NCBI RefSeq assembly: GCF_000515235.1
Contig: NZ_KI911558.1
Location: 1,243,798-1,307,797 of the forward strand
DNA: 64,000 bases
From: Synechococcus sp. CC9616
GTDB taxonomy: Bacteria > Cyanobacteriota > Cyanobacteriia > PCC-6307 > Cyanobiaceae
Direction of reading: 5' to 3'
The notes beneath the pieces are model-generated. The model did not search any database. It was not told where the DNA came from and saw only the letters and a program-made list of their open reading frames with translations. This document shows, in pieces, positions 1-8,121 of the stretch. Numbering within the stretch: the first letter of the stretch is position 1; each line of letters begins with the position of its first letter. The position numbers and the translations under genes are program-made.

Positions 1-57
1 GGTGATCAGGGCAACAGCGGCGTAAATGGCCACGATCACCAGCCCCCAGCGGGCCAT
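1..57 (-). CDS. N-terminal fragment of a membrane protein (possible ABC transporter permease)
   Basis: Reading leftward, an ATG at 55-57 opens a frame that runs off the window edge. It encodes MARWGLVIVAIYAAVALIT, which is a first transmembrane helix. A TTG at 79-81 is in the same frame and would add eight residues. Only about 19 residues are visible, so the family cannot be proved. The short hydrophilic lead followed by a helix fits the start of a DppC/OppC-type permease, but that is a guess from general resemblance. Confidence 0.4.
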   Translation of the reverse strand, partial: MARWGLVIVAIYAAVALIT

Positions 58-479
58 TCGGGTGGAAAGACTGGGGATCAACTTTGATGCACAACACTTG
101 AAAACATCATCTCGTAGGTCTTGGCTCAAATGCTTTCAAGGTGCAGTCCTGGCGAAAGATTTGACATCGACACACAATTCTCTAATCCAAGGAAGAGCAT
201 TTTATTTTCAGGAAGGTTCGAGGGACTCAAAAAAACCATAATTTTGGCGCGCCCCACAAAAGACTGATTAAGTATGGCGCTTTCTACCGAAATATTTGAA
301 CAGACAATTTCCAAAGCTACGTACGGCAATAAGCTCCAGAAGCGCTAAACCCACTCTTCAATACACGAAGCACCTATAAAAAATGCTTAAGAAAATTTTA
401 ATTCCGAAATGAACTTAACGGATCTAGCCATGCTTAAGAAGGCAGAAAATTGCTTCGACTAGAACCAAATCCAAAAAAG
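58..479. other. AT-rich intergenic region left of pilin set A
   Basis: About 420 bases without a convincing gene. The reading frames present are short and lack family features. The stretch is AT-rich and must hold the promoter for the divergent partial gene at 57, and possibly the promoter and leader of pilin set A. Nothing else recognisable was seen apart from the hairpin listed next. Confidence 0.5.
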
Positions 480-510
480 AAGCCCATCCTTTTAAGAGGC
501 AGGGCTTTTT
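480..510 (+). terminator. Terminator-like hairpin just before pilin set A
   Basis: AAGCCC (480-485) can pair with GGGCTT (502-507), and the right arm runs into a T tract (506-510). The loop can fold further through CCT/AGG. This is the form of a rho-independent terminator on the plus strand. It lies only 44 bases before the likely ATG of the first pilin, so it may act as an attenuator of a leader RNA rather than as the end of an upstream gene. Confidence 0.45.
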
Positions 511-553
511 GCAAAAACCCAATCGCAAAAGCAGACAGATCAATGCCTTGACC

Positions 554-2152
554 ATGAACAAACCAGGGGCGGAACATTATTCAAGAAAGCCAGAAAGTCA
601 AAACAATGGCTTCGCTCTTCCAGTAGTTGTGATCATAGGTCTATTTCTGATTATTAGCGGACTCACGCTTGCAGCGCAAATGTTTCAGTCCTTGGTTGCC
701 TCCAGAAAAACTAATTTTCACCAGCAATCATTTGACATTGCCGAAACAGGCTTAACGCAAATCACCAGACAATTGAATAGTGAATACAGATATCTTTTAA
801 TCAACTGTTATCGAGAAAACGAAGCAATCACATTCGACTCAAAAAGCAGCTGCAATAATGTCGACATCGGTGGCTGGAATCAAAATGCATCTCCATTACC
901 CATTGTCTCAGGATCTACTTGCCCTGATGAAAACGGACAACCAATAGAGACAGCAAATTATTCTGACGGAATTGTTTTACAAGGCACTATCGACTTGGAG
1001 CCTCAAAACAACGATGGAATACCTCTAGTTGGAGAATGGGGCCTTGAGAGCTACACATTTTACGGCAACCAACTAACTGGGGGGAAGGGAGTCATCACGG
1101 TTCAAGGCAAACGCATCAATAGAAGTGGGGAGACCGTGGCTACTACCATTTTAAAAAAAACAATGCTGATCAAGAGCAAACCATGTGAACGCACGCTCTT
1201 ACAGACACATGATCCTAAATACCTACCAGGCTTGATAGCCAGATCAATCAATCTAAGAAAAGACGATGTGATCGGCGGCCCTTTCTCCCATATTATTTGC
1301 ACTGGATGTGAAGAAACTGATGATATCAATAAGCATGGTGATAGTGTTGTAGATGGTTTCCCATTCACTGGCTCCGTAATACTTCCAGATGTGCCAACAT
1401 TCCCTTCTGAGTTACTGGAAGCTGTTTCAATTGGTGATATCACCCCACAAGGCGATGAATCGATCAGGATTGAATCACCTAATGAGCCCTTTAAAGCCTT
1501 TGACCCCCTCTGCATTGGATGCGAAGGAACAAGTCATATCAGACCTGAAGGAGGTGATCCCATGTGCGTAACAGATGAGAAGATGCGTGTCCACTGCCGA
1601 TTCAACGACATCAACCTTGAAGGATCTGAAAACGTCATCGTTAATACAGCCGGAGGAAGTAGACCTGTTTTTATCTACCTGGAGGGAGATCTAAACACTT
1701 CAAATAATTCTAATCTCGTAAATCAAGGCGGTAAATCATCTGACCTTGTGATTATTGGAAATGCAAGCTGCCAAGTCAATGAGGACCGATATCAAAATAT
1801 TACTCTGAGTGGTGCAAACACATTGAAAAGCTTTATTTATGCACCCTGTGCTTCTGTCACCATCATCAACAGCCCTAACAACAACAACGCGCAGTGCCCA
1901 AACGACCAGCAGAGGAATGCAGAATTTGACAATCAATCTGAAGGGGAAGAGCCAAGAGTATGCAGTCAAGGTGACCTAGATGGTGCTGCTTGGGTTAGAG
2001 ATTGGGACTCAGATGCAGCGAATACTTCTGCGGAAATAACTGTACCTTCTGATCTTAGCACTCAACTGACCGATCAATTTGGGCCTAGCTTTACAGCAGG
2101 TCCAAGCGATTTTGTGGCAGTTGGTACAACTGACTGGGAAATGTCTCGATAA
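554..2152 (+). CDS. PilX-like large minor prepilin, set A
   Basis: A 532-residue protein with a type III (prepilin) signal: a basic 19-residue leader ending in glycine, then FALPVVVIIGLFLIISG as the hydrophobic N-helix. The GFALP form, without Glu at +5, is typical of PilX/GspK-like minor pilins. The ectodomain is long, Ser/Asn/Gly-rich and contains several cysteines, so it is probably disulphide-stabilised. The ATG at 554 is preferred over a frame-open TTG at 509, because that TTG sits in the terminator-like hairpin. It is paralogous to the 23550-25196 product: both share the 'IAE(T/S)GL' segment and a C-terminal Ser/Asn-rich beta-like region. Expected route: cleavage by PilD and incorporation near the pilus tip. 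First gene of a tight three-gene run. Confidence 0.8.
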   Translation: MNKPGAEHYSRKPESQNNGFALPVVVIIGLFLIISGLTLAAQMFQSLVASRKTNFHQQSFDIAETGLTQITRQLNSEYRYLLINCYRENEAITFDSKSSCNNVDIGGWNQNASPLPIVSGSTCPDENGQPIETANYSDGIVLQGTIDLEPQNNDGIPLVGEWGLESYTFYGNQLTGGKGVITVQGKRINRSGETVATTILKKTMLIKSKPCERTLLQTHDPKYLPGLIARSINLRKDDVIGGPFSHIICTGCEETDDINKHGDSVVDGFPFTGSVILPDVPTFPSELLEAVSIGDITPQGDESIRIESPNEPFKAFDPLCIGCEGTSHIRPEGGDPMCVTDEKMRVHCRFNDINLEGSENVIVNTAGGSRPVFIYLEGDLNTSNNSNLVNQGGKSSDLVIIGNASCQVNEDRYQNITLSGANTLKSFIYAPCASVTIINSPNNNNAQCPNDQQRNAEFDNQSEGEEPRVCSQGDLDGAAWVRDWDSDAANTSAEITVPSDLSTQLTDQFGPSFTAGPSDFVAVGTTDWEMSR

Positions 2153-2163
2153 ATACTTCTAAA

Positions 2164-2754
2164 ATGTCTAACACCTTAAACCTTAGATCAATTAGCGAAA
2201 ATACTGGTTTTACCATAGTCGAATTAATGCTCGCCATTAGCATGTTAGGGATACTAAGCAGCATTGCGGTTATCAACTTTAATCGAAATATTCAGAGTGC
2301 ACGCCTCAATCAGGCAGCGCAGGCATTCGTGAGCTTTGCAAAAGAGAGTAAATCTTCCAGCTTGAATTCCGCCTCTCCATGCGTACTCATTGTCAGCCAT
2401 GAGCAAGCACAAATAACCATTTCCAATCCGATCGAATGTACACAGAGACAAACTCTAAATTTAATAGATGATTCCAACGATTTACAGAATCTAGTCATCT
2501 GCGGAACAAATAATACATCCAACTTCAGCATGGATTGTGATCAAGAAAATGACGGGAGTGATGTTGATACAAACGGCATCCTGAAGACATCAACGCATAT
2601 TGAATTCACCCCAAAAGGAACCGTCTCCAAGGGAGCATTAGTGAAACTTTATTCACCAAATATTAAAAAAGGATACTGCATTGTTATCACAGAGCCAGTT
2701 GGCTTAATTCGCAAAACTCATATGAATAGAAACACCTGCAACTTTTCGAATTGA
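2164..2754 (+). CDS. GspH/FimT-like minor prepilin, set A
   Basis: A 196-residue prepilin. The leader ends at G15 and is followed by FTIVELMLAISMLGILSSIA with the canonical Glu at +5, so PilD should cleave after G15. The first helix and the 'F.....SSLN' to 'I.F.P.G' arrangement resemble GspH/FimT minor pilins, which sit in the tip complex of type IV pili and type II systems. It starts 11 bases after the PilX-like gene and ends three bases before the PilW-like gene, so the three are almost certainly co-transcribed. Base composition is noticeably AT-rich compared with the housekeeping genes of this window. Confidence 0.8.
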   Translation: MSNTLNLRSISENTGFTIVELMLAISMLGILSSIAVINFNRNIQSARLNQAAQAFVSFAKESKSSSLNSASPCVLIVSHEQAQITISNPIECTQRQTLNLIDDSNDLQNLVICGTNNTSNFSMDCDQENDGSDVDTNGILKTSTHIEFTPKGTVSKGALVKLYSPNIKKGYCIVITEPVGLIRKTHMNRNTCNFSN

Positions 2755-2757
2755 ACG

Positions 2758-4515
2758 ATGATCAAATTTTTCAATCAACATGGTAATCAAGGATTAACAT
2801 TTATCGAGTTACTGGTTGCAGCTGCCATAGGACTAATCACTGTTATGGCAGGCGGTCAAGTAATGGTGTCGCAAATTGATTCCTCTCAGAAGATGAGTCG
2901 ACGCGAAAGACTCCGTAGCGATTGGGTTGCAGCAAACCAATTTATCACTTCTGAGGTTAATCAATCCATGAAAGTCACCACTGAAGCTGATGATGAACTG
3001 ATTGAAGAATGCGGCATTGTAAGAAGTCAGATAAAGATGGTTATTCAATTTCAAAGAAACCAACAAATAAAGCCAGCAATCTATTATACAACCGAAAATG
3101 ACAATCGCTGGAGCGGTATTATCCTTAAACGATGTGGCCCTGCAATTAACTCCAGCGGCGATTACGACAGTACATTATCTAATGAGATAATTATTGATGA
3201 GCTTGAAAATAATGATTCTGGATTTACAGCATCCATAAGCGAAGATGAAAAACTTGTGCAATTTAATATTGCACTTAACGGCCTGGTTAACGCCCGATAT
3301 CGGCAGCAAGGAGTTGCAAGATCACGCATTCAAACTGTCATCGTACGTCCTAATATTTCAAGCGTCTGTTTTGAAACTTCGCAACAAAATATTAAAGGCA
3401 TAAGATTTAACTTAACATCAAACTCTGATCAATTTACATCAGAGCAGAACCAAGATCAATGGAATAGACAGATGAATGCAGATGCATTGATATGTGGTCA
3501 TGGAGGGGGTGACACGATTACTGGAGGAGATGGAAATAATCTGATAGAAGCAGGCGGTTTTGAGAACAGTGTTCTTGATGGTGGCGGTGGCGATGATCGA
3601 ATCATCGGTAGTGACGGAAATGATGAAATTGATGGGGGAGATGGAGATGATATTTTAATTGGATTAGGCGGTGACGATACTCTTCGTGGAGGGTCAGGAA
3701 CCAACCATTTCATTAGTGGTATTGACGAAGTAGGGGATTTTTGTGATCACGATAAAGTCATTGGCCAAGAGGACTCTTATGATATTATTTATTTTGAAGG
3801 AAATACAGCTGAATATGAATACGAACGACCTGAACCCTGTACTCAGGCTTCATGCAGAATCACCAAAAAAGATACCGATAACAAGAAAAATGTTGACGTA
3901 GAGTTCGGCAATATACTCGTCTTCGCTAACGAAGTCTTCCATATCCCTAAGGGCGAAGCGGGAAACTTACAACCACTAAACAGAGATTCATGCGATGTAG
4001 AAGTAACAATTCATGAACCTCCCGAAGCTCCTGAACCAGAAGTGAGTGATGAAGATGATCCCCGCTGGCTACCGCTAATAGAAGCAAAAACTATTGGGTT
4101 TAATATACTTAACAGCGTCAAGGAGGAATATACCAGAGAGAGTCGCAGAAGCTTTATCGCAAACTGGTCAAGAAATATCAGGGCAGAGGTTGAAGATTTG
4201 CCGCAAGACGTCAAAGATAGATTCTGTTTTACTCCAACGATGAAACACCACAGAAGAAATACCAATATGCAATATCACTCTGGCAGTCTAATACTTGCAA
4301 GAAAAATTAATGGCGCATGTGCGTATGGAGTTAGCGGAAGTGGATTACTCTCTACTCGCATCCGGAGCAACACCTCCAACTTGCAATTTTATGGACAAGT
4401 AAGAATGCCGAAAGATCTCTCTTACGAGCCGCTTAACAGGTCCTGCAATATACAAACTAAATTCTTTTCTAATCCAAATGCATCACCCACGTTTAGAGAG
4501 GCTCGTGGGTGCTAA
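2758..4515 (+). CDS. PilW-like prepilin with RTX calcium-binding repeats, set A
   Basis: A 585-residue modular prepilin. Leader to G12, then LTFIELLVAAAIGLI with Glu at +5; residues about 1-230 look like a PilW minor pilin. Residues about 246-318 are Gly/Asp nonapeptide repeats of the RTX type (for example GGDGDDILIG and GGDDTLRGGSG), which form a parallel beta-roll that binds calcium. After this comes the D-x-V-x-F-x-G... Y...L.F module often found behind cyanobacterial RTX repeats, then a Pro/Glu-rich linker and a C-terminal domain of about 145 residues not seen in the set D paralogue. The family knowledge is that RTX domains are normally on type I secretion substrates. Placing one on a pilin suggests a calcium-stabilised pilus-tip domain. 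Confidence 0.82.
   Translation: MIKFFNQHGNQGLTFIELLVAAAIGLITVMAGGQVMVSQIDSSQKMSRRERLRSDWVAANQFITSEVNQSMKVTTEADDELIEECGIVRSQIKMVIQFQRNQQIKPAIYYTTENDNRWSGIILKRCGPAINSSGDYDSTLSNEIIIDELENNDSGFTASISEDEKLVQFNIALNGLVNARYRQQGVARSRIQTVIVRPNISSVCFETSQQNIKGIRFNLTSNSDQFTSEQNQDQWNRQMNADALICGHGGGDTITGGDGNNLIEAGGFENSVLDGGGGDDRIIGSDGNDEIDGGDGDDILIGLGGDDTLRGGSGTNHFISGIDEVGDFCDHDKVIGQEDSYDIIYFEGNTAEYEYERPEPCTQASCRITKKDTDNKKNVDVEFGNILVFANEVFHIPKGEAGNLQPLNRDSCDVEVTIHEPPEAPEPEVSDEDDPRWLPLIEAKTIGFNILNSVKEEYTRESRRSFIANWSRNIRAEVEDLPQDVKDRFCFTPTMKHHRRNTNMQYHSGSLILARKINGACAYGVSGSGLLSTRIRSNTSNLQFYGQVRMPKDLSYEPLNRSCNIQTKFFSNPNASPTFREARGC
4484..4511. other. Hairpin across the end of the RTX pilin gene
   Basis: CACCCACG (4484-4491) and CGTGGGTG (4504-4511) are perfect complements around a 12-base loop. 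The right arm ends one base before the TAA of the RTX pilin gene, and the next ATG is at 4544. There is no T tract, so it is not a classic terminator. It could trim or protect the mRNA end, or damp read-through into the export cassette. Confidence 0.35.
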
Positions 4516-4543
4516 TGTAGAAATTATTGCAAAGCCAATAATC

Positions 4544-5200
4544 ATGACAAACAGCATTTGCTTCAAGCTTCATGCCATTGATCTAAAGCAAACTTCTGGC
4601 CGTCGGAATGTCCAGCAGGCTCTTTCAGATCAAAAAGAATTGGTTTTTCACAGTTCCGATGGGACCAGTTTATCGAAATCAAATCTGTTACAGACATTGA
4701 ATGCGTTCGATAACGAAGATGAATGTGCTGACCTTAGCCTGGCTGAACTCGAGCAACTAACTGGGGGAGTTGGCTTACCAGAAGCGCTCGTCTCCTCCAC
4801 CATCCTGATGACCATGGTTGCTGGTACCAGCGGTTTATTTACCAATGGGGTGAACGCGATAGGTACCAGCAGTATTCAAGATGCAATCAACTCTGGAATT
4901 CGAGCGGATATTGAGTCCATACGTCATGACCTCAGCAACCACAACCTGGACGCTGCTACCGGCACCTACAGGCCGAATGCCGAGGCAGGAGAAATTGGTC
5001 AGGAGTTTATTGATTCCTTAGACCTTCAAGACCTTAATGAACGCGAAGTCGGCATTCAAACACAGGAAGATTTTGGTGGAGAAAATGTGATTCGAACCAT
5101 TAAGGCTGACGGTGACAGCATCACAGTGACCTACTCCCACAGTGGCACTACTGTGCAAAACACCTCGATGGTTATGCCAGCATCTGGTTGGCTGTCCTGA
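4544..5200 (+). CDS. Double-glycine-leader protein with pilin-like N-helix
   Basis: A 218-residue protein starting at ATG 4544; an upstream in-frame ATG at 4478 lies inside the previous gene and is less likely. Residues 64-75 read LSLAELEQLTGG, the typical end of a double-glycine (Nif11/bacteriocin-like) leader cut by C39 peptidase transporters. The C39 transporter encoded 2.9 kb downstream is the obvious partner. The sequence after the cut is VGLPEALVSSTILMTMVAG: a hydrophobic helix with Glu at +5, as in type IV pilins. The mature part (143 residues) then has a helical stretch and a beta-rich tail without cysteines. It may be a secreted peptide-like substrate or an unusual pilin. The exact function is not known. 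Confidence 0.7.
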   Translation: MTNSICFKLHAIDLKQTSGRRNVQQALSDQKELVFHSSDGTSLSKSNLLQTLNAFDNEDECADLSLAELEQLTGGVGLPEALVSSTILMTMVAGTSGLFTNGVNAIGTSSIQDAINSGIRADIESIRHDLSNHNLDAATGTYRPNAEAGEIGQEFIDSLDLQDLNEREVGIQTQEDFGGENVIRTIKADGDSITVTYSHSGTTVQNTSMVMPASGWLS

Positions 5201-5238
5201 AAACAGGTTAGACCTGAATAAAGCCACCGAGCGAAGCG

Positions 5239-6213
5239 ATGAGCAAGCAGATCCGAGACATTCTCTTCCCATCTCTCTTTTACTCCTGGGTGCAGGAATC
5301 TCAGAGCACTTTCGAGCTGCAACAAGCAACAACCTTGATTGAAGAAGGATCTGTGGGTCGAGAACTTCTGCTTTTAATCGATGGCACAGCTGATGTCAGC
5401 AGCGAACAGCGCAACGGTGAGTTAACCGCAATTGCCGTACTTGAAGCACCCGAAATTCTCGGAGAAATGTCTTTTTTAGAACGGCGACCAACGGTTGCGA
5501 CTGTGGTCGGACGGGCGAGGAGCCGCTGGATCCGCCTTCCCTTTGAGAATCTTCGCGACGCGATCAAAAGTAATCCTGTCCTGGCCGCAGATTTTTACAA
5601 CGTGCTCGCCCGAGAGCTTGCACTGCAGCTGCAGAACCAGAACTCAATGGTGCACCGATGGAACAGCTCCGAAATCGAGCCCCTTCGGAAGGTTCTGCTC
5701 GTGTTTGCTGAACTCGATGACCTCGACATTGATTGGCTAGGTCGCCTCGGCACTGTGGTGCACTGCCAACCAGGTGAGACCTTGATCGAACAGGGCAACC
5801 AAATCGATCAACTCTGGGTGGTTCTTAAAGGAGAGGCAGACATCTTCCTCATCACATCGGAGCAACGCCATCTTGTAGGCAGTTCCCGCCGGGGCGAATT
5901 GCTTGGGGAAATCGCACTGCTTAGTAGTAAAAATCTGGCAACAGCAAGCGTGATTGCAAGGAACAGAATGCAATTGCTCGCGCTACCCCAGGACCAACTG
6001 AAACAGCGCATGGGGGCCGATGCCACGTTTAGCGAAAGGTTCCATCGGGCACTCGCCATGCTGCTTTCCCATCGTTGCAGGGATCAACTGCTGAGCCATG
6101 GCCTCGCCAGTCGCGCCGCCTTAAATGAAGCGATCGACTTCGACACCCTCGACAACATCAGCCATGCCGGAAGGCGTTTCGACTGGCTATGTCGTCAACT
6201 TGCAACGGCATGA
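5239..6213 (+). CDS. Protein with two cyclic-nucleotide-binding-like domains
   Basis: A 324-residue soluble protein. Two cNMP-binding-fold segments are visible at about residues 20-140 (IEEGS...LLLLIDG, LGEMSFLERRP) and 165-290 (GETLIEQGN, WVVLKGEADIF, LGEIALLSS). Both keep the fold's Gly-Glu pair but lack the Arg of the phosphate-binding P-R-x-A motif, so cAMP or cGMP binding is doubtful. There is no helix-turn-helix, so it is not a CRP-type regulator. It overlaps the next gene by ATGA, which indicates translational coupling to the ABC exporter. In NHLM-type peptide export systems, cNMP-fold domains occur next to or fused with the second ABC subunit, so a regulatory or scaffold role in export is likely. 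Confidence 0.7.
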   Translation: MSKQIRDILFPSLFYSWVQESQSTFELQQATTLIEEGSVGRELLLLIDGTADVSSEQRNGELTAIAVLEAPEILGEMSFLERRPTVATVVGRARSRWIRLPFENLRDAIKSNPVLAADFYNVLARELALQLQNQNSMVHRWNSSEIEPLRKVLLVFAELDDLDIDWLGRLGTVVHCQPGETLIEQGNQIDQLWVVLKGEADIFLITSEQRHLVGSSRRGELLGEIALLSSKNLATASVIARNRMQLLALPQDQLKQRMGADATFSERFHRALAMLLSHRCRDQLLSHGLASRAALNEAIDFDTLDNISHAGRRFDWLCRQLATA

Positions 6214-8117
6214 CCCGCGCTGCTGAGCAGATTCAGCGCGTCCTAAAGAACTGGGGTGATAACGACCTCAGCACGGCATCCCGCCTTTTATGGCATGCCG
6301 GGATACCAAATCGTTTGATGCAACTCCCGGCTCGATGGTGGACCACCTCGTTGGCATTTGATTCCGGTTTGTGGTTGACGCGCGAGAAAAACCCATCACC
6401 ACAGATTTGGCTTGTCAACCAACACGCGACAACACTTCGGCTGAATCTTCAGCCGATCGGTTTGAAAAAAGCGACCCCTCCTGATCCAGACCAACTTGAA
6501 CGGGATGTTCTCAGCCTCTGGCCAGGGTGTCATCAACTTCCAAGATTCTGGTCGCTGTCCCGTACAGAGACGGCTGGTCTGATCCTTGAATCAGTGTTGT
6601 GGATCAGCATCCCTTTTTTATTAATACGCAGCCATCCCGCAACTTTGCTGATGCCGCTGGTGATTCTTCTCCTAAGGGATCAGGCGACGTCAATGGCAAC
6701 CAGCCTTCGAGCCACCCAGCTGGCCATGGCTTCCCTTCAGCAGTGGCTCCGACTTCCCGTCAGCACAGTCGTGCGCTTGTCTGGGAGCTTGGGTTCCGGG
6801 TTGATCCAACTACTGCTGCAGGCAAGTCAGCGTCAGCCAGAGGTCCTGAGAAATCTTGCGGTCGGTCTGCTGACCCTCTTCGGTGCCAGTGCGCTTCTGG
6901 CATTAGCTGAGCCACTGCTGAGCTTGGCGGTGCTGGGCTGTTGTCTGCTCTGGTTGCTCTCCGTGGGGTGGATGACCTGGAGCAACCAAAGACTGGTGAT
7001 TCATCGCGACCGGGCCTTCGGCCAGGCCGACCGTCGCAGCCTGGCCCTGCTGCGCATCAATGCCAGCCTGCGTCTAGCCGGGGCAGAAGAAAGAGCCCTG
7101 GAGTTCTGGAACGCACCGCTGCGCGAGGCGATGCGCTGGCAAGGTCTGCTGGATCGCAATCGCGCGATCGCATTGTTCTTCGCTTTGTCCTGCGCAAGCG
7201 CTGCACTTTGGTTCGCTTTCAATGCAATTGCTTCAGGGCAGGTGCTGGCTCTAATCGTCCTGCAACTGGCCTGCAGCCTGCTGATCGTTCACCATTTGCA
7301 GCCGCTGATGAGCCTGCAAATGGAATGGAGCGCTGGCCAGGGCCTCTTAAACAACTCCCCAGAGTGGCAGCCGGAGGCGAACGACCCCGGCACACTCCTG
7401 GGATCCATCAGCTGCGAGGGAATCAGCTACCGCTATGACGAGCGCAGCTCTTGGGCACTGAAGGATCTAACCACTGAGATCCCAGCTGGGGCCTATGTCG
7501 TGATCGTGGGGCCCACCGGAAGCGGTAAGTCGACCTTGCTGCACCTGCTCCTGGGCTTTGCTGAGCCGCAGCATGGCGTGCTCAGATTCGACGGCACGGA
7601 CGCCCGCCTGTTGCAGCAGGACCTGCTCCGGCCGCAGATCGGCGCCATGCTCCAGGAAGGACATCTCGTCGGACAGACGATCTGGGATGTGCTGGCTGCT
7701 GGCCGACCATTGACGATGACCGCGGCGATGGAAGCCATTGAAGCCGTTGGCTTCGGCGCTGACCTCAAAACCCTCCCGATGGGCCTGGAAACCCCTCTCC
7801 ACGATGGGGGACGTCAACTCTCTGGAGGCCAGCGTCAGAAACTGGCGATCGCCCGCGCATTGATCGGCCATCCACGGCTATTGCTGCTGGATGAACCCAC
7901 CAGCGCTCTCGATCCAATAAGCCAGGCCACCGTGCTTGGCACGCTGCGCCAGCTGCGTTGCACGCGCATTCTGATCGCCCATCAGCTCAGCACGGTGAAG
8001 GAGGCCGATCTAATCCTTGTTCTTCAGGGCGGGCGTCTGGTGCAGCAGGGCGCTTACAGCAGCCTGGAAAACGTCGATGGTGCCTTCCGCGATCTGATGA
8101 AGCAGCAGGAGAGCTGA
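6210..8117 (+). CDS. ABC transporter permease/ATPase, NHLM-type export subunit without peptidase
   Basis: A 635-residue half-transporter. An N-terminal region of about 130 residues precedes a six-helix membrane domain (about residues 130-380), and a C-terminal ATPase follows: Walker A GPTGSGKSTLL, signature LSGGQRQKLAIARAL, Walker B LLLLDEP, and an H-loop AHQLS. The ATG at 6210 overlaps the TGA of the upstream gene and is preferred over the ATG at 6189. It is followed after four bases by the peptidase-containing half-transporter, and the two probably form a heterodimer, as in NHLP bacteriocin exporters (NHLM ABC2 class). Substrate is unknown; the GG-leader protein at 4544 is the candidate. 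Confidence 0.8.
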   Translation: MTRAAEQIQRVLKNWGDNDLSTASRLLWHAGIPNRLMQLPARWWTTSLAFDSGLWLTREKNPSPQIWLVNQHATTLRLNLQPIGLKKATPPDPDQLERDVLSLWPGCHQLPRFWSLSRTETAGLILESVLWISIPFLLIRSHPATLLMPLVILLLRDQATSMATSLRATQLAMASLQQWLRLPVSTVVRLSGSLGSGLIQLLLQASQRQPEVLRNLAVGLLTLFGASALLALAEPLLSLAVLGCCLLWLLSVGWMTWSNQRLVIHRDRAFGQADRRSLALLRINASLRLAGAEERALEFWNAPLREAMRWQGLLDRNRAIALFFALSCASAALWFAFNAIASGQVLALIVLQLACSLLIVHHLQPLMSLQMEWSAGQGLLNNSPEWQPEANDPGTLLGSISCEGISYRYDERSSWALKDLTTEIPAGAYVVIVGPTGSGKSTLLHLLLGFAEPQHGVLRFDGTDARLLQQDLLRPQIGAMLQEGHLVGQTIWDVLAAGRPLTMTAAMEAIEAVGFGADLKTLPMGLETPLHDGGRQLSGGQRQKLAIARALIGHPRLLLLDEPTSALDPISQATVLGTLRQLRCTRILIAHQLSTVKEADLILVLQGGRLVQQGAYSSLENVDGAFRDLMKQQES

Positions 8118-8121
8118 AGCG

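Noticed and set aside
5239..6213. CRP-family transcription regulator
   Set aside because: Two cNMP-fold segments but no helix-turn-helix, and the phosphate-binding Arg is missing; it therefore is not the likely binder of the palindrome at 29944.
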